Source of the DNA: Diphasiastrum complanatum
Lineage: Eukaryota; Streptophyta; Lycopodiopsida; Lycopodiales; Lycopodiaceae
Direction: 5' to 3'
Assembly: GCA_029204225.1 (NCBI GenBank)
Contig: CM055103.1
Location: forward strand, 48,968,378 to 49,032,377
Length of the DNA stretch: 64,000 nucleotides
In this document: positions 20,035 through 31,334 of the stretch, piece by piece
How the letters are laid out: each line of letters starts with the position of its first letter
Numbering within the stretch: the stretch's first letter is position 1
Program-made: the position numbers and the translations under genes
The notes under the pieces: generated by a model
Database searches by the model: none
The model's input: only the letters and a program-made list of their open reading frames with translations
What the model was told of the DNA's origin: nothing

Positions 20035-23000
20035 GAGGGCAAAGCAAAGATATGAAAAATATCTTGCAGTGTCAGAACAAGTTGATGTATGAACATATTT
20101 TCATTTACATCCAACCCCTTGACATTCAAGTAAACAAAATACATATGCTTGCAAGGTATGTATTTTTTCATGGCCATGTTCAAGGAAAAATCTGCACATG
20201 TGCACGATGGCTCATTACCAATCGTGACCTGATAACGAAACCAAATGAACTAATTTATGTAACTATTTTTGTGTTTTCTGGTTCCAAAAAAGCTAGGTGC
20301 CCCACTCGATTTGATTAACTTGTTGCATCGTCCTCTACCGACAGCCTTCATACCTTGACATTTAACCTGGCTACCAGTTCTTGGACATCAAATAGCCCAC
20401 CAACTATTGTTCAATTTTCTTTCAAGCACATCACCAGAAAATTGCAGGCTAACTTGACTAGGCACATTGATAGGTGTATTGGAAATTCTAGATTGACTAC
20501 AACCTGGAGAATTGGATTTACCCTTTGTGGACACCCTTCGCATGTGTTCTATATCTGGAAGATGAGACACATTATCATTATCACTCCATTGTTGTACAGG
20601 CCTCTTGCGTATGACAGTTTGAATTGGTGCATTAACATCATGGTCTTGCCTTGTCAAATCAATTTGTTCGACAAACTCATTAACTCTTTCAGAGAATGAG
20701 GCACCAATAATTGAGGATCTCCTTCCTGAGCGTACTCTGTTTAGCAGATTTTGGAATGTGGGACCTTGACCAATGTACTGGCCAGTCAAAAAAGACTTCT
20801 CCCGTGCACTCTACAAAATTGCGTTAGCGAAATCTCCCACCGTAGCTTTGTATGTAATTGTCCACTCTTTTCCAAACACTATGAACACTTCGAATAAATT
20901 TGTTAGAGGCACCTCTGCCTCATCACCATGATCCATCATCTACATGATATTTTATTGTTGGGTTGTTCTCATTACAAAAATCATGTCTAGCTAGCACAAT
21001 ACTAGAAAGCACATACCGTAACAACAAAATAGATCAACCCATACCATAACAATTAATTTTTCTCGTCTATGGATTCGATTTTTCCACCAAGCTAACCGAC
21101 TTTCCAATTCATTCAAGCAATTATCATATGCATTGTCCATCTTCCACCATGCAGTTATTTTATTATAAATTTCATTAGTGGCATCACAATCTATTGCATC
21201 TTGCCATTGCAAGCAGAAAGCAATATGCGCATCTCTGGATGATTGTTTTATGTACTTTGAAGTATGTTCATTCACACTATCCATAAAATGAGATAAGCAT
21301 GATCTCTCCTTTCCAATCATTGGTGTGTTAGTGTCTTTGCCATAAACAATGCACACAACATTCCAGTTCGCTTGTGCCTCGTCTGCCATAAACCCTCTAA
21401 ATGTGACAGGATCATGCATATGCTCTGACATGACATGGTTCGGCAACTCCTAAAACAACACCTATGCTTGAACATCCTCAACTTTCATTTCACAAATTGC
21501 AATAATTTGCATGCACTGGTTTCGGCATAACAAAGGCACAATAGATGAGAGAAAACAAGTAGCTTCAATAATGAAACAACTAGAATCACAATAATTTGTA
21601 CCTCATGTCATAGACATGAGCAGCCATTGTAACCTAGTCTTTAATTCGATGAACATGATCAAAGCAACACCAAGATCTTGCCAAATCATTTGTTGCATTC
21701 TCTTTACAAGTTCTACTCCAGATGCTGGTCCAGTATAGTCGACATCTTGAAAACATGGCATCTATCTTTTTTGTCATGCAACTGTCCTCTGGGAACAACG
21801 AACCATGGAAGAACTCATATGTGCAATGTTTTTTTAAATACAAAAATGAAGTTATTTCGTGGGACAGATCAATGGGCTGCAATTCTTTTCTTGCCAACGT
21901 TATCCACTTTTCTCAATTTGAAAAAATCAATCATCAAAAAACTGAAGAGTATATTGTAGACAATCAAACAAGCTGATTATGCCCACATTCAAATATTGAA
22001 GAGCATTGTAGACAATCAAACAAATCGATTATGGCCCCATAAAAAAAATGCACATTTTTATTAAAAATGATTGTCCACACCTTCAATTATTTGTGGTTGG
22101 CTCAATTAGAGACAATAGTTCTTCAAGTCTTGCAAAGTCTATAGGTGATGTTGTAGACGATGATGCTAGCAAGTGGTCCAAAATTAATTCCTTGGCCAAA
22201 TCCTTTTGTATTCTCTTTGGTTTGTGCATTATATTATGAGAGGCCTTTTTCATCACCAAATCTTCTACTCTTTCCAAGTTGATGTATGATTCTCCATCGC
22301 CAAACTCATGATCATGGAGACCTAAGTGTATGGCCAGTCTGGTATATCTCGTGGCATTTGGAATACAGTACTAAATCTTAGTTGGACAGTGTGTCACACA
22401 ACATGGTGGATGATTGCAATGTTGACACCTCATGCTACCAACATTATTTGAGACAAGTCCCATTGGACATCTTGTCATCAAGCTTCCAGAAAATTGTTTG
22501 GAATTTTTCTTCCCAAATGACAGTAAGTAGTTGCGGTGGACATTATCACACTCAAATCCACCCCCGCAAGTGGATAAGCTAACCATGACCCCTGGGAAGC
22601 CGTGCATTGTAGAAGTTGCGTAGCGAACCCAGTTGTGACAATCATATGCCCTTCGCATGCCCGCCATTCATGACGGTGGAAACTCAAGTCGCAAATCTCC
22701 ATTGTATCTCTTTGGCATTTCATTAGCTACTCTTGGAGCTCCAAAAACTTCAACGATCTTCCACAGCTTGCTTATCACAGGCAAATTTTGTATCAATTTT
22801 ATAATTGGTAGTGCAGACTGATGGGCAGGCTTGTTGTTCACATTCAGCCTTGTAATGTCGACAATACTCTCATCGTCATTGGAGGTGATCACAATTATCT
22901 TGGCATGTTGATTCATGCTTGTTGATGGATTCAATCTTGCAATTACAACAATGGAATGGGATAATACACTCGAATGAAGCACAAAATGGAATTGCCAAAT

Positions 23001-23130
23001 TGGATCTGCAAAGCACTGGCCTTCACCAATTGAGTAGGGACAACCGTTATCGGCATATACAAACACCATTGAACACTATCATCTATATTGACACAACCAC
23101 TAACCGGCCACTTGCTAAACTCTGGCAACT
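20035..23130 (-). pseudogene. MULE/FAR1-like transposase, degenerate, with SWIM zinc finger
   Basis: Minus-strand blocks appear in the order expected of MULE-type transposases: an N-terminal region with KRYNGDLRLEFPPS (about 22710) and a Cys/His segment CGGGFECDNVHRN (about 22555); ERVEDLVMKKASHNI to SPIDFARLEELLSLI (22277-22095); MFSRCRLYWTSIWSRTCKEN (about 21750-21690); the transposase core FRGFMADEAQANWNVVCIVY with CLSHFMDSVNEHT (21400-21270), where FMAD likely holds a catalytic Asp; a Trp-rich helix segment (KITAWWKMDN, LESRLAWWKN); and a SWIM finger SCTCADF...PCKHMYF (CXCXnCXH, 20203-20136). Stops and frameshifts lie between blocks, though introns cannot be excluded. MULE transposases mobilise Mutator-like elements; FHY3/FAR1 transcription factors derive from them. 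Terminal inverted repeats were not located. Confidence 0.65.
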
Positions 23131-23640
23131 TTCAAGAGAGTGGAATTAACAGATAGGTTGGACACCTAAACTGTCACTTAGCATAATAAATCAAAAGCCG
23201 AATAACATCGTGTGAGCCCACTAAGAATTAATGGTGTGCTATATATTGGGCTATTGAAAAGACCCAGCAGTTGAGATAATATTTGAAATCTATTGTATTG
23301 AATGTCAAATAGGCAAATCATGGGCGGCCACATTTATTTTTCCATGATAGTGGCTTGCCTAGCTGAACTTTGACAAGGTTCAAGGGAGTGGAGCAATAAA
23401 ATCGAAAGTCGTATAATCCAATGTGAGCTCACCAAGGTTTAATGACGTCATGTTTGTATGGCTATTGTATGAAGTGATATTTAGATTCGACTAAAATCAT
23501 GGGCAGCCACATTTATTTGTCCATGACGGTGACCGAATTACAACCATCTAGCTTTTGAAGTCACTTCAATATAAGCGAGCCCATATGGAAAAACCACTTA
23601 AAATATACGAGAAATATGAATTGCTGGGCAGCCATAAATG
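23125..23640. repeat. Diverged tandem duplication upstream of the MULE gene
   Basis: Blocks recur in order: TTCAAGRGAGTGGA at 23131 and 23379, then ATCATGGGCRGCCACATTTA at about 23318 and 23497, with CCATGA following both; a third partial GGGCAGCCATAAATG occurs at about 23626. Unequal spacing (248 versus 179 bp) means the second unit has lost about 70 bp. It may represent subterminal repeats of the MULE. Confidence 0.6.
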
Positions 23641-23699
23641 CACTAACTTGGGTTAAAATTCTAAACATATTAAATGAAATCAATGCAAAGAGCTTAAAT

Positions 23700-24110
23700 C
23701 TGATCACTCAAATCTAAGCTAAGATTGAGAATATATTTAACGTTAATAACTCATATAACTTTAACTTTATGTATACAACTCATACAACCTATATTTTATA
23801 AATATTATATAACTTTAATAGCTTATATAACTCATATATAAGTGATTAAAGTTATTAAGGTACGTAATGTATATATCTCATAAAACTTTATATATTTCAG
23901 CTTGCTTATTAAAGTTATATACATATAAACGGTGTGTATGATATATATAAATTATGCATTTACAAGGTAGTATCTATTTAAGTTTTATATTAACTACTTA
24001 TTATGTAAGCCTTTAATAAGCTTGATTAAAGGTATAAATTATACGTAAGTTTCAAGGTATTTATAATGTATGCAAATGGTATATACATATTTTTGAAAGC
24101 TATAGGGTTT
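23700..24110. repeat. AT-rich region of nested palindromes
   Basis: A 47-bp near-perfect palindrome spans 23809-23855 (21-bp arms, two mismatches, loop ACTCA). A second one, CCTTTAAT/ATTAAAGG, spans about 24010-24032. ATTAAAGTTAT-type words recur throughout. No coding capacity. Confidence 0.65.
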
Positions 24111-24370
24111 AACATATAGTCCAGTGAATGAAAAACAAACTAGCTCAGTGTAGTTTTTCATTTGAATGATTTTGAACTGATGAATTTGCCCAATGAACAA
24201 ACAAGTAAGGAGTCACTAGTGAATGATTTTCAAAGGATAAATTTGTCCACCGAGCAAAGAAACAAGGACGAGCTAGCGAACGGGTAAGGAGCTGTTAGCA
24301 AAGAGCGCCATTAGCATGTAGAACAGTTGCATGTTCATTTGCTTGCAGTGATGAATACACAAAAGACAAT

Positions 24371-24608
24371 TGTTAGAAACCGATGATAAACTTGTTACTG
24401 TTTACGATTTACTGTTACCAGCTGTAAGTAGCTGTAGGCTAGTCTATAGTCAACTACTAGTTTTCTCTATCTCTATATTCAGGGTTTATTGTACTCTCTT
24501 TCATTCAGTGTGATACAGTGATTCTGTGTTCTTCCTCCTCCTCTTATGGTGATTGCTTATGATGAATGATTGATAGTGCTTATCATATCATTGACATGGT
24601 ATCAGAGC
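24371..24608 (+). mobile_element. Small Copia-type LTR with tRNA-Met primer-binding site
   Basis: TGTTAGAAACC at 24371 to ATCATTGACA at 24596 gives a 226-bp TG...CA terminal repeat, directly followed by TGGTATCAGAGC (24597-24608), the initiator tRNA-Met primer-binding site. This is the complete 5' end of a plus-strand element. Its body is missing: within about 10 bp the sequence changes to the truncated 3' LTR of the chromovirus that follows. Confidence 0.8.
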
Positions 24609-24617
24609 TCCTTTGAT

Positions 24618-25593
24618 CCACCTGAAGTAAGGATCTGCAAGCCTCCAAGGATCTCTCCTCCACCTGTGTCCCTACTCTTTAAACACAAAAATAGATAACA
24701 AGCTGGCCTCGAGTATTCACCAGCCAACCATAGCTAGATCCAAGCTCCAAGCAAGACCTATCTAGCACCCTCTTGCTAACCATAAACAAATCACAAGCAT
24801 ACCACAACACTCCATAGCATACTCAAGATCCAAACCCTACTTATGTCCCATACCATAAGCAAGATCCACACCTCAAGCATACTACCACAAGAAAGCACTC
24901 TCCACACTAGTAGCAACACTAGAGCATAAGCCAAGCAAACAAGAGAGATCTCCCCCTCCCAATGGGCGCCCTACTATCCTCATATAGATGGCCCATGGAC
25001 CCCTCCAATGCACTATGGAGTTCCATACTCATCCAATGAGAGAGAGAGAGAGAGAGAAGCCTAGGGGAGTTAAAGAATCTCCAAGAGCCTCCATGGGTTT
25101 ATGGAATGTCAAGAGACTCCTTCCATAACCTATGACTCTTTGAATGCCTTTCTTGTGGGAGTTGGGAACTTAATGGACACTTTAGAAGGGCACCCTCCTA
25201 CTAGGTCTCATTGCCCAAGTTGTGCAAGTATAATTTGGTCCTAAACCAATAAAGTGATATGGTTCAAGGTTGAGGCCCAAGGTTTAGAAAAATAGTCATC
25301 CAATGACTTTCTAACACCTCACTAGGTTCCATACCTCCATCCAAGGCATAGACACCTACCTGCCCTTAACCAAGGACACTAGTACCTTAATCTAAGACAC
25401 CTACCCTTAATACTGAGAGTACCCCTTATCCAAGGGTCACATGACTCCATACCTCCAACTAAGGTATAGTCACTTGCCTGTCCTTATTCAAGGGCACATA
25501 CCCTTAATCCTAAGGGTACCTTGCCATTTAGCCCCCAACATTAAATGGACTATTAGGGGTCTGAAGTACTGCTAGTTACATAGGTATATAACA
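24618..25593 (-). repeat. 3' LTR of the chromovirus, truncated
   Basis: Matches 30360-31334 nearly base for base. It ends (plus strand) GGTATATAACA at 25593, followed by TTCCTTCCCCC, the complement of the polypurine tract. A short (GA)n lies at about 25037-25055. Confidence 0.9.
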
Positions 25594-25648
25594 TTCCTTC
25601 CCCCTAAACTTAAATTTTTCCTTGTAGGAAAAAATTTGAAAAAATCTT

Positions 25649-28240
25649 CTAGAGATCAGCCTCCTTTTCCCAGCTATCCTCCTCTTCTGATTTGCCCCTC
25701 CACCTGACTAAAAATTTATAAAGCACTCTACTCTGTAGAGTTCTCTGCCGGTTATTAACAATCGCCTCGGGTTCAGGTGGTCCACTCACGGACTCATCAC
25801 GAAGAAGTTCCACTAGATCTTCCACAGGGACCAGGGTCTCCTTAACCCCCAACGAGGGTTTCAACTTACTAACGTGGAAAACAGGATGAATTCCAATGTC
25901 AGCTGGAAGTTTTAGTTTGTATGTGACCTTTTTTATTACTTGGATAACCTTAAAAGGACCGCAATACCTAGGTGCCAACTTTGCACACTTAATAGTTTTC
26001 AAGCTCCTAGAGTGACTAGGGACTCTCAAAAACATCCAGTCATTGACCATGAATACCTTGTGCTTCCGAGATAGATCAACATAGTGTCTTGCCCTGTCCT
26101 GGGCACTTCTTATGCTACCTTTAGCCAGCTGCAACATTTCTTGCATATCTGCAAGGAAATCAGCTGCGACTTGCACCCGTAGGTTTTTCATGCCAACACT
26201 AATTGGTGATCGAGGTTGAAAACCATACATAAGCATTAAAGGGCTGAATCCGGTCGCTGAATGTTTTGCACTGTTATATACAAATTCCACCAGTGAAAGG
26301 TACTGTTCCCAATTAGACTGCCGATGGCCCACATATGCTCGAAGCATCTCCTCCATCGTGTGATTGGTACTGACCGTCTGATTCCGGATTATCTGTAGAA
26401 CTCAAACTTAAAGTTGTTTCCAACTATTCAAATATTGCTTGCCAAAAATTCCTAGTGAATTTTGGGTCACGGTCACTGACAATATCGCAAGGCAGCCCGT
26501 ACAATCCAAAAAGCTTCTCAACAAATAGTTGAGCTAGTTTTGAACCTTTAACAATAGTTTTCGTTGGGATAAATTGAGCAAACTTCGTAAGTCTGTCAAC
26601 AATGACCCAAATTGAATCGTGGCCCTTCCCTATACGTGAAAGTCTGACCACAAAATCCATAGATATACTTTCTCACTTTCCGGTAGAAATATCTAAAGGA
26701 TGTATTAGGCCACTAGCTTTTAGCCTCTCTGCTTTATTTAACTGGCACTTAGTACATTTAAGTACATAGGCCTCTACCTGACTTTTCATCTTAGGCCACC
26801 AAAATTGCCTTCGAACTAAGTCAAGTGTTCTTTGTATACCCAGATGTCCTGCGCATGGACTATCATGACACTCATGCAAGATTACAGTGTCATTCTCCGG
26901 TACACACACCTTTCCTTTATGAAACAAAATTCTGTTTCGAATTAGGAAATCCATTTCAGTCTTTCCCTGATTCGAGGAATCTTGCAAACCTGAATCAACC
27001 CCCAAAAGTACTTGTTGCCAATACTTTTCAAAAAAAGGATCGGACTCATATAGTCCTTGAAGAGACTGAAACAACTCCGATTCTATAACAGTAAAGCACA
27101 ACTGAATAATAACCGGTAACCGACTCAAAGCATCCGCTAGAGTATTTTGACTTCCTTTACAATAACGTATAGCAAAGTCAAAGATTTGAATCAGCTCAGC
27201 CCATCTAGCTTGCCTCCCCTTTAAATCTGTAGCATCACAAAAATATCGAAGAGTCTGATGATCCATCAAAACTTCAAATCTGGCTCCATACAAATAATGT
27301 CACCAAACTTTCAAGAAATGAACAATTGCAAATAGTTCCTTCTCATAGGTACAATACCTAGACTGAACAGGATTGAGTTTCTTGCTTTCATAAGCCACAG
27401 GATGTCCATCCTGCATCAAAACAGCTCCAATAGCATAATCACTAGCATCAGTCCTAGCCACAAAAGTCTTATTAGGATCGCCAATGATTAGTATTGGTGC
27501 CGAAGTGACACTTTTCTTAAGCAACTCAAAACAATTATTCATATCCTCCGTCCACACCACCAGTGGACTCTTAGCCCTCCGGCTTAGCTTCTTATAGCCT
27601 TTCAAGGCCCGGGTAAGGGGAAATGCCAATCGAGCAAATTGGAGAATATGCTGACGGAAAAATCAAACAAACCCCAAGAAAGACTTGATTTCCCAAACTG
27701 TGTTGAGAATAGGCCAATCAATAATCCTCTGGATATGATCAGCCTCAATCTCCACCCCCGTTTGAAAATCTTATGCCCCAAGTAGGACAATTCCTTCGCA
27801 AAAAAAGTCATACATAGACTCTTTGGCAAAGAGCTTTTTCCTTCTTAGGGTGTCCCACACAATCCTAAGATGCTCTTTATATTCCGCCAAAGTCTTACTG
27901 AACACTAGGATACCATCTAAGAATACCACTACGAATCTTTGCAAATATGGCGTGAACAAATCGTTCATCATCTTTTAATAAGTTACCGGTGCATTGGTCA
28001 AACCAAAAGGCAACACCAAAAATCGTAGTGACCAAAGTGAGTTTAAAATCCAGTTTTTGGTATATCTTCTGCCTTAATGCGTATATGATAGAATCTCGAT
28101 CTTATATCTATCTTGGTAAAGTACCCAGCACCACTAAGATAATCTATTAGGTCATCCATCCGCGACAATGGATATCTATTCTTAATGGTTACCTTGTTCA
28201 ATTTCTTTACTTTTAATGCACTTAAGGTCATTAGGTCCAA
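25649..28240 (-). pseudogene. Chromovirus pol: RT, RNase H, integrase, chromodomain
   Basis: Minus-strand blocks: RT palm start [20 protein letters not shown] and [15 protein letters not shown] (28200-28060); RT motif C region RFVVVFLDGILVFSKTLAEY (about 27930-27880), with FLDG instead of the usual xxDD; thumb/connection ALKGYKKLSRRAKSPLVVW; RNase H FVARTDASDYAIGAVLMQDG (about 27470) to LADALSRLP (27130); integrase zinc-binding H-H-C-C region HDSPCAGHLGIQRTL with CTKCQLNKAE; integrase core DFVVRLSRIGKGHDSIWVIV, PCDIVSDRDPKFT; then YNSAKHSATGFSPLMLMYG; and a C-terminal chromodomain LYKFLVRWRGKSEEEDSWE (about 25710-25655). Stops and frameshifts occur at about 27970, 27780, 27300, 26670 and 26410. 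Chromodomains steer integration to heterochromatin in this lineage. Confidence 0.9.
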
Positions 28241-28251
28241 AGACTAAAGAA

Positions 28252-29045
28252 CTAAGGACAAAATACATCCATCTCATTACTTTGAGATAGATTACCTGAG
28301 GTTGAAGCTTGTTTTTTGACGCAATCACGTGCAAGGTGACCCTCGCCATTGCACTTGAAGCACAAGTTCTTCTTACGAGCTTCAGCTTCATCATTGCCAC
28401 CTTGATGATTTTTTAAGTTTTTCTTGGTTTTCTTAGGATTGCTGGAATTGGGATGTGTTTCATTAACAACTTTCCTATCCTTCCTCTTATATTGAAAACC
28501 TTTTTTCTGCTCATTAGGTTGTTGACCCCTAGGTGCCTTAGGTGTGTCATCAAAGTAATTTGCAACCCGAATAGCATCTTCTAGGATGTTTGGATGGTTC
28601 CTACGAACATCCACTTGATAATCTTTTGGTAACCCATCAATAAACATTAACATTTGTACCTTCGGTGGAATATCACTATAAAGTGGATTTAGGTACTCAT
28701 GAAAATCGAATAAACTGTTCCAAACCTTTATTCATGGTTAGATAACTCAACTTTTGGAAGTGTTCATAGTCATCTAAAAGTGGTAGAAAATAAACCCTAA
28801 AAAGCTTGCAAAAATCATCCCATGTACAAGGTTGATTGCCCTTTGCAACTAAGTCATCCCACCAAACTAAGGCTCTTCCTTCAAGGAACATGGTGACAGT
28901 GGATAACTTCTCAGATTCAGGGAATTGGTTCATGGCAAAGTATTTGTTCCAAACATTCAGCCAAGAACTTACCACTTGTAAGTTCCTATCCTTCTTCTCC
29001 CCCTTAAACACTTTTATAGGAGGTGGAACTACATGCTTCTTCTGA
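28252..29045 (-). pseudogene. Chromovirus gag with CCHC zinc knuckle
   Basis: The minus strand encodes a typical Ty3 capsid region: SWLNVWNKYFAMNQFPESEK, LEGRALVWWDDLV, WDDFCKLFRVYFLP (about 28990-28770), then after a frame change MLMFIDGLPKDYQVDVRRNH, a basic linker (KRKDRKVVNE, KKTKKNLKNHQ), and the knuckle LCFKCNGEGHLARDC (about 28365-28320). It ends in QSNEMDVFCP and is joined within about 20 bp to RT sequence, so protease is deleted. Gag multimerises into the particle and binds element RNA. Confidence 0.85.
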
Positions 29046-30233
29046 TTGGCTAACCTAGACTCTAAGTCTTGGTTTCTTTGATTAGTTTCAAGAAGCTGCT
29101 TATTAGTGGCTTGAATTTGTTAGTATAATAGTTCAAGAGCTTGTGCCACATTGGATGGGTTTGATAGATCAAATGTTGGGTTTTCATTGGTTTGATCCAT
29201 TGGGGTTGCTTGTGTGTTTTCCTATTATGCAAATACAACAACAAGTGCTCAAATTAGAATGATAGAAATGCTTCAATTGTTACATCCAATGCAAATAAAA
29301 AGCATTTACTTCTATTCGTTCAATCTTATTGTTTGTAAGCTCAATCCAAGCCTACTATTTGCAAGCTTAATCCAAGCTTAAAAGGAAAACAATAACAAGC
29401 TACATTTGCCCTAATCAAAATCAAAAATGAAAACCAAATTTTTATGTAAACTTCAATTAACTAATCCAAGCTAATGTTTACATAAAGTTCCCATTCCCAT
29501 TCCAATTCCATTTGTCATTTCAAAAACAACCAAAGTTTTTACATTTCTCACTATTCTAGATTTTCAAAACCAAGAAACAAGTGTCTAGAAATGGATAACT
29601 AATGAAGCTTTATGAAAACTTAAATTCTTAGATCTAATTTTCAAATTTACAAGTCTGAAAATCAGAACTTCAAAATGACAAAAAACAGAATTTTATAACT
29701 TGTTTTATGCACAAAGTTACACTACCATTCCCTTCCTACATTGCCATCTTCATGAAACTAGGAGATAGAAAGGTGTAACTAATGAAGTTTGAATGAAAAC
29801 TTCACTTTTCAGATCTGATTTTCAGATTTACAGGTCTGAAAAATAGAACTTCAAAATGAAAATTAGAACTTCAAACGCTTCATTTATGCAAAAAAACACT
29901 AGTTTTGATCAAAACACATAGCTAAATTCAATCTTTTTGCCAAAAAAAGTTTGTGTATGTAGAGAAAGACTTCCTCTACCTATCCCACAAATCTTTTTTC
30001 AAAACTTTAAAAAATCCAAAGCCCACTTTAAAACTTCTCTAACATTATAAAAAATCAGCTCCTAAAAAATTCTATAAGCATCACTACTCTCTTCCAAAGG
30101 GAACTAGATTCATTGGGTACTTCAACTACAAGCTTCCTACAACTAGAAAAGCCTATAATCTTCCCCAAAATAACTTAGTTGGTGATCTTAATAGAACTTG
30201 AAGAAGGTTAGAAAGGTTATCAACCTTTGTCTA
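29046..30233 (-). other. Chromovirus 5' leader
   Basis: AT-rich, no coding domain. It contains an internal duplication: segments with TAATGAAG and TCAGATTTACAGGTCTGAAAA-like wording recur near 29610-29690 and 29780-29850. Confidence 0.6.
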
Positions 30234-30245
30234 GCTCTGATACCA
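30234..30245 (-). promoter_or_regulatory. Primer-binding site for initiator tRNA-Met
   Basis: GCTCTGATACCA on the plus strand is TGGTATCAGAGC on the minus strand, one base from the end of the 5' LTR at 30247. It primes minus-strand DNA synthesis. Confidence 0.85.
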
Positions 30246-30246
30246 C

Positions 30247-31334
30247 TTTTACAAGTAGAGGTGAGGAAGTCCTCCAAATCCAAGGTAGACCCTCCAAATG
30301 TCCTCCAAGCAACCTGCAAGCTTCAAGATGCTCCCCAACTCCAAGCTAGAATGCCTCCACTTGCAAGTAAGGATCTGCAAGCCTTCAAGGATCTCTCCTC
30401 CACCTGTGTCCCTACTCTTTAAACACAAAGATAGATAACAAGCTGATCTCAAGTATTCACCACCCAACCATAGCTAGATCCAAGCTCCAAGCAAGACCTA
30501 TCTAGCACCCCCTTGCTAACCTAAACAAATCACAAGCATACCACAACACTTCATAGCATACTCAAGATCCAAACCCTACTTATGTCCCATACCATAAGCA
30601 AGATCCACACCTCAAGCATACTACCACAAGAAAGCACTCTCCACACTAGTAGCAACACTAGAGCATAAGCCAAGCAAACAAGAGAGATCTCCCCCTCTCA
30701 ATGGACGCCCTACTACCCTCATATAGATGGCCCATGGACCCCTCCAATGCACTATGGAGTTCCATGCTCATCCAATGAGAGAGAGAGAGAGAGAGAGAAG
30801 CCTAGGGGAGTTAAAGAATCTCCAAGAGCCTCCATATGCTTATGGAATGTCAAGAGACTCCTTCCATAACCTATGACTCTTTGAATGCCTTTCTTGTGGG
30901 AGTTGGGAACTCAATGGACACTTTCAAAGGGCGCCCTCCTACTAGGTCCCATTACCCAAGTTGTGCAAGTATACTTTGGTCCTAGACAAATAAAGTGATA
31001 TGGTTCAAGGTTGAGGCCCAAGGTTTAGAAAAATAGTCATCCAATGACTTTCTAACACCTCACTAGGTTCCATACCTCCATCCAAGGAATAGACACCTAC
31101 CTGCCCTTAACCAAGGACACTAGTACCTTAATCTAATGCACCTATCCTTAATACTAAGAGTACCCCTTATCCAAGGGTCACATGATTCTATACCTCCAAC
31201 TAAGGTATAGTCACTTGTCTGCCCTTATCCAAGGGCACATACCCTTAATCCTAAGGGTACCTTGCCATTTAGCCCCCAACACTAAATGGACTATTAGGGG
31301 TCTGAAGTACTGCTAGTTACATAGGTATGTAACA
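30247..31334 (-). repeat. 5' LTR of the chromovirus
   Basis: About 1,088 bp, matching the truncated 3' LTR. The minus strand starts TGTTACATACC. The expected terminal CA next to the primer-binding site appears mutated (TGTAAAAG). A short (GA)n at about 30777-30799 is slightly longer than in the other LTR. Confidence 0.85.

Larger units (their letters stand above)
24618..31334 (-). mobile_element. Ty3/gypsy chromovirus, nearly complete but defective
   Basis: Minus-strand order is 5' LTR (31334-30247), primer-binding site (30245-30234), leader, gag with zinc knuckle, RT, RNase H, integrase with chromodomain, polypurine tract (about 25594-25604) and 3' LTR (25593-24618). By eye the two LTRs differ at roughly 35 of about 935 aligned positions, close to 4%, so insertion is moderately old. 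The 3' LTR lacks about 110 bp at its outer end where it meets a small Copia LTR. Protease and the N-terminal part of RT are deleted near 28245. Confidence 0.85.
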
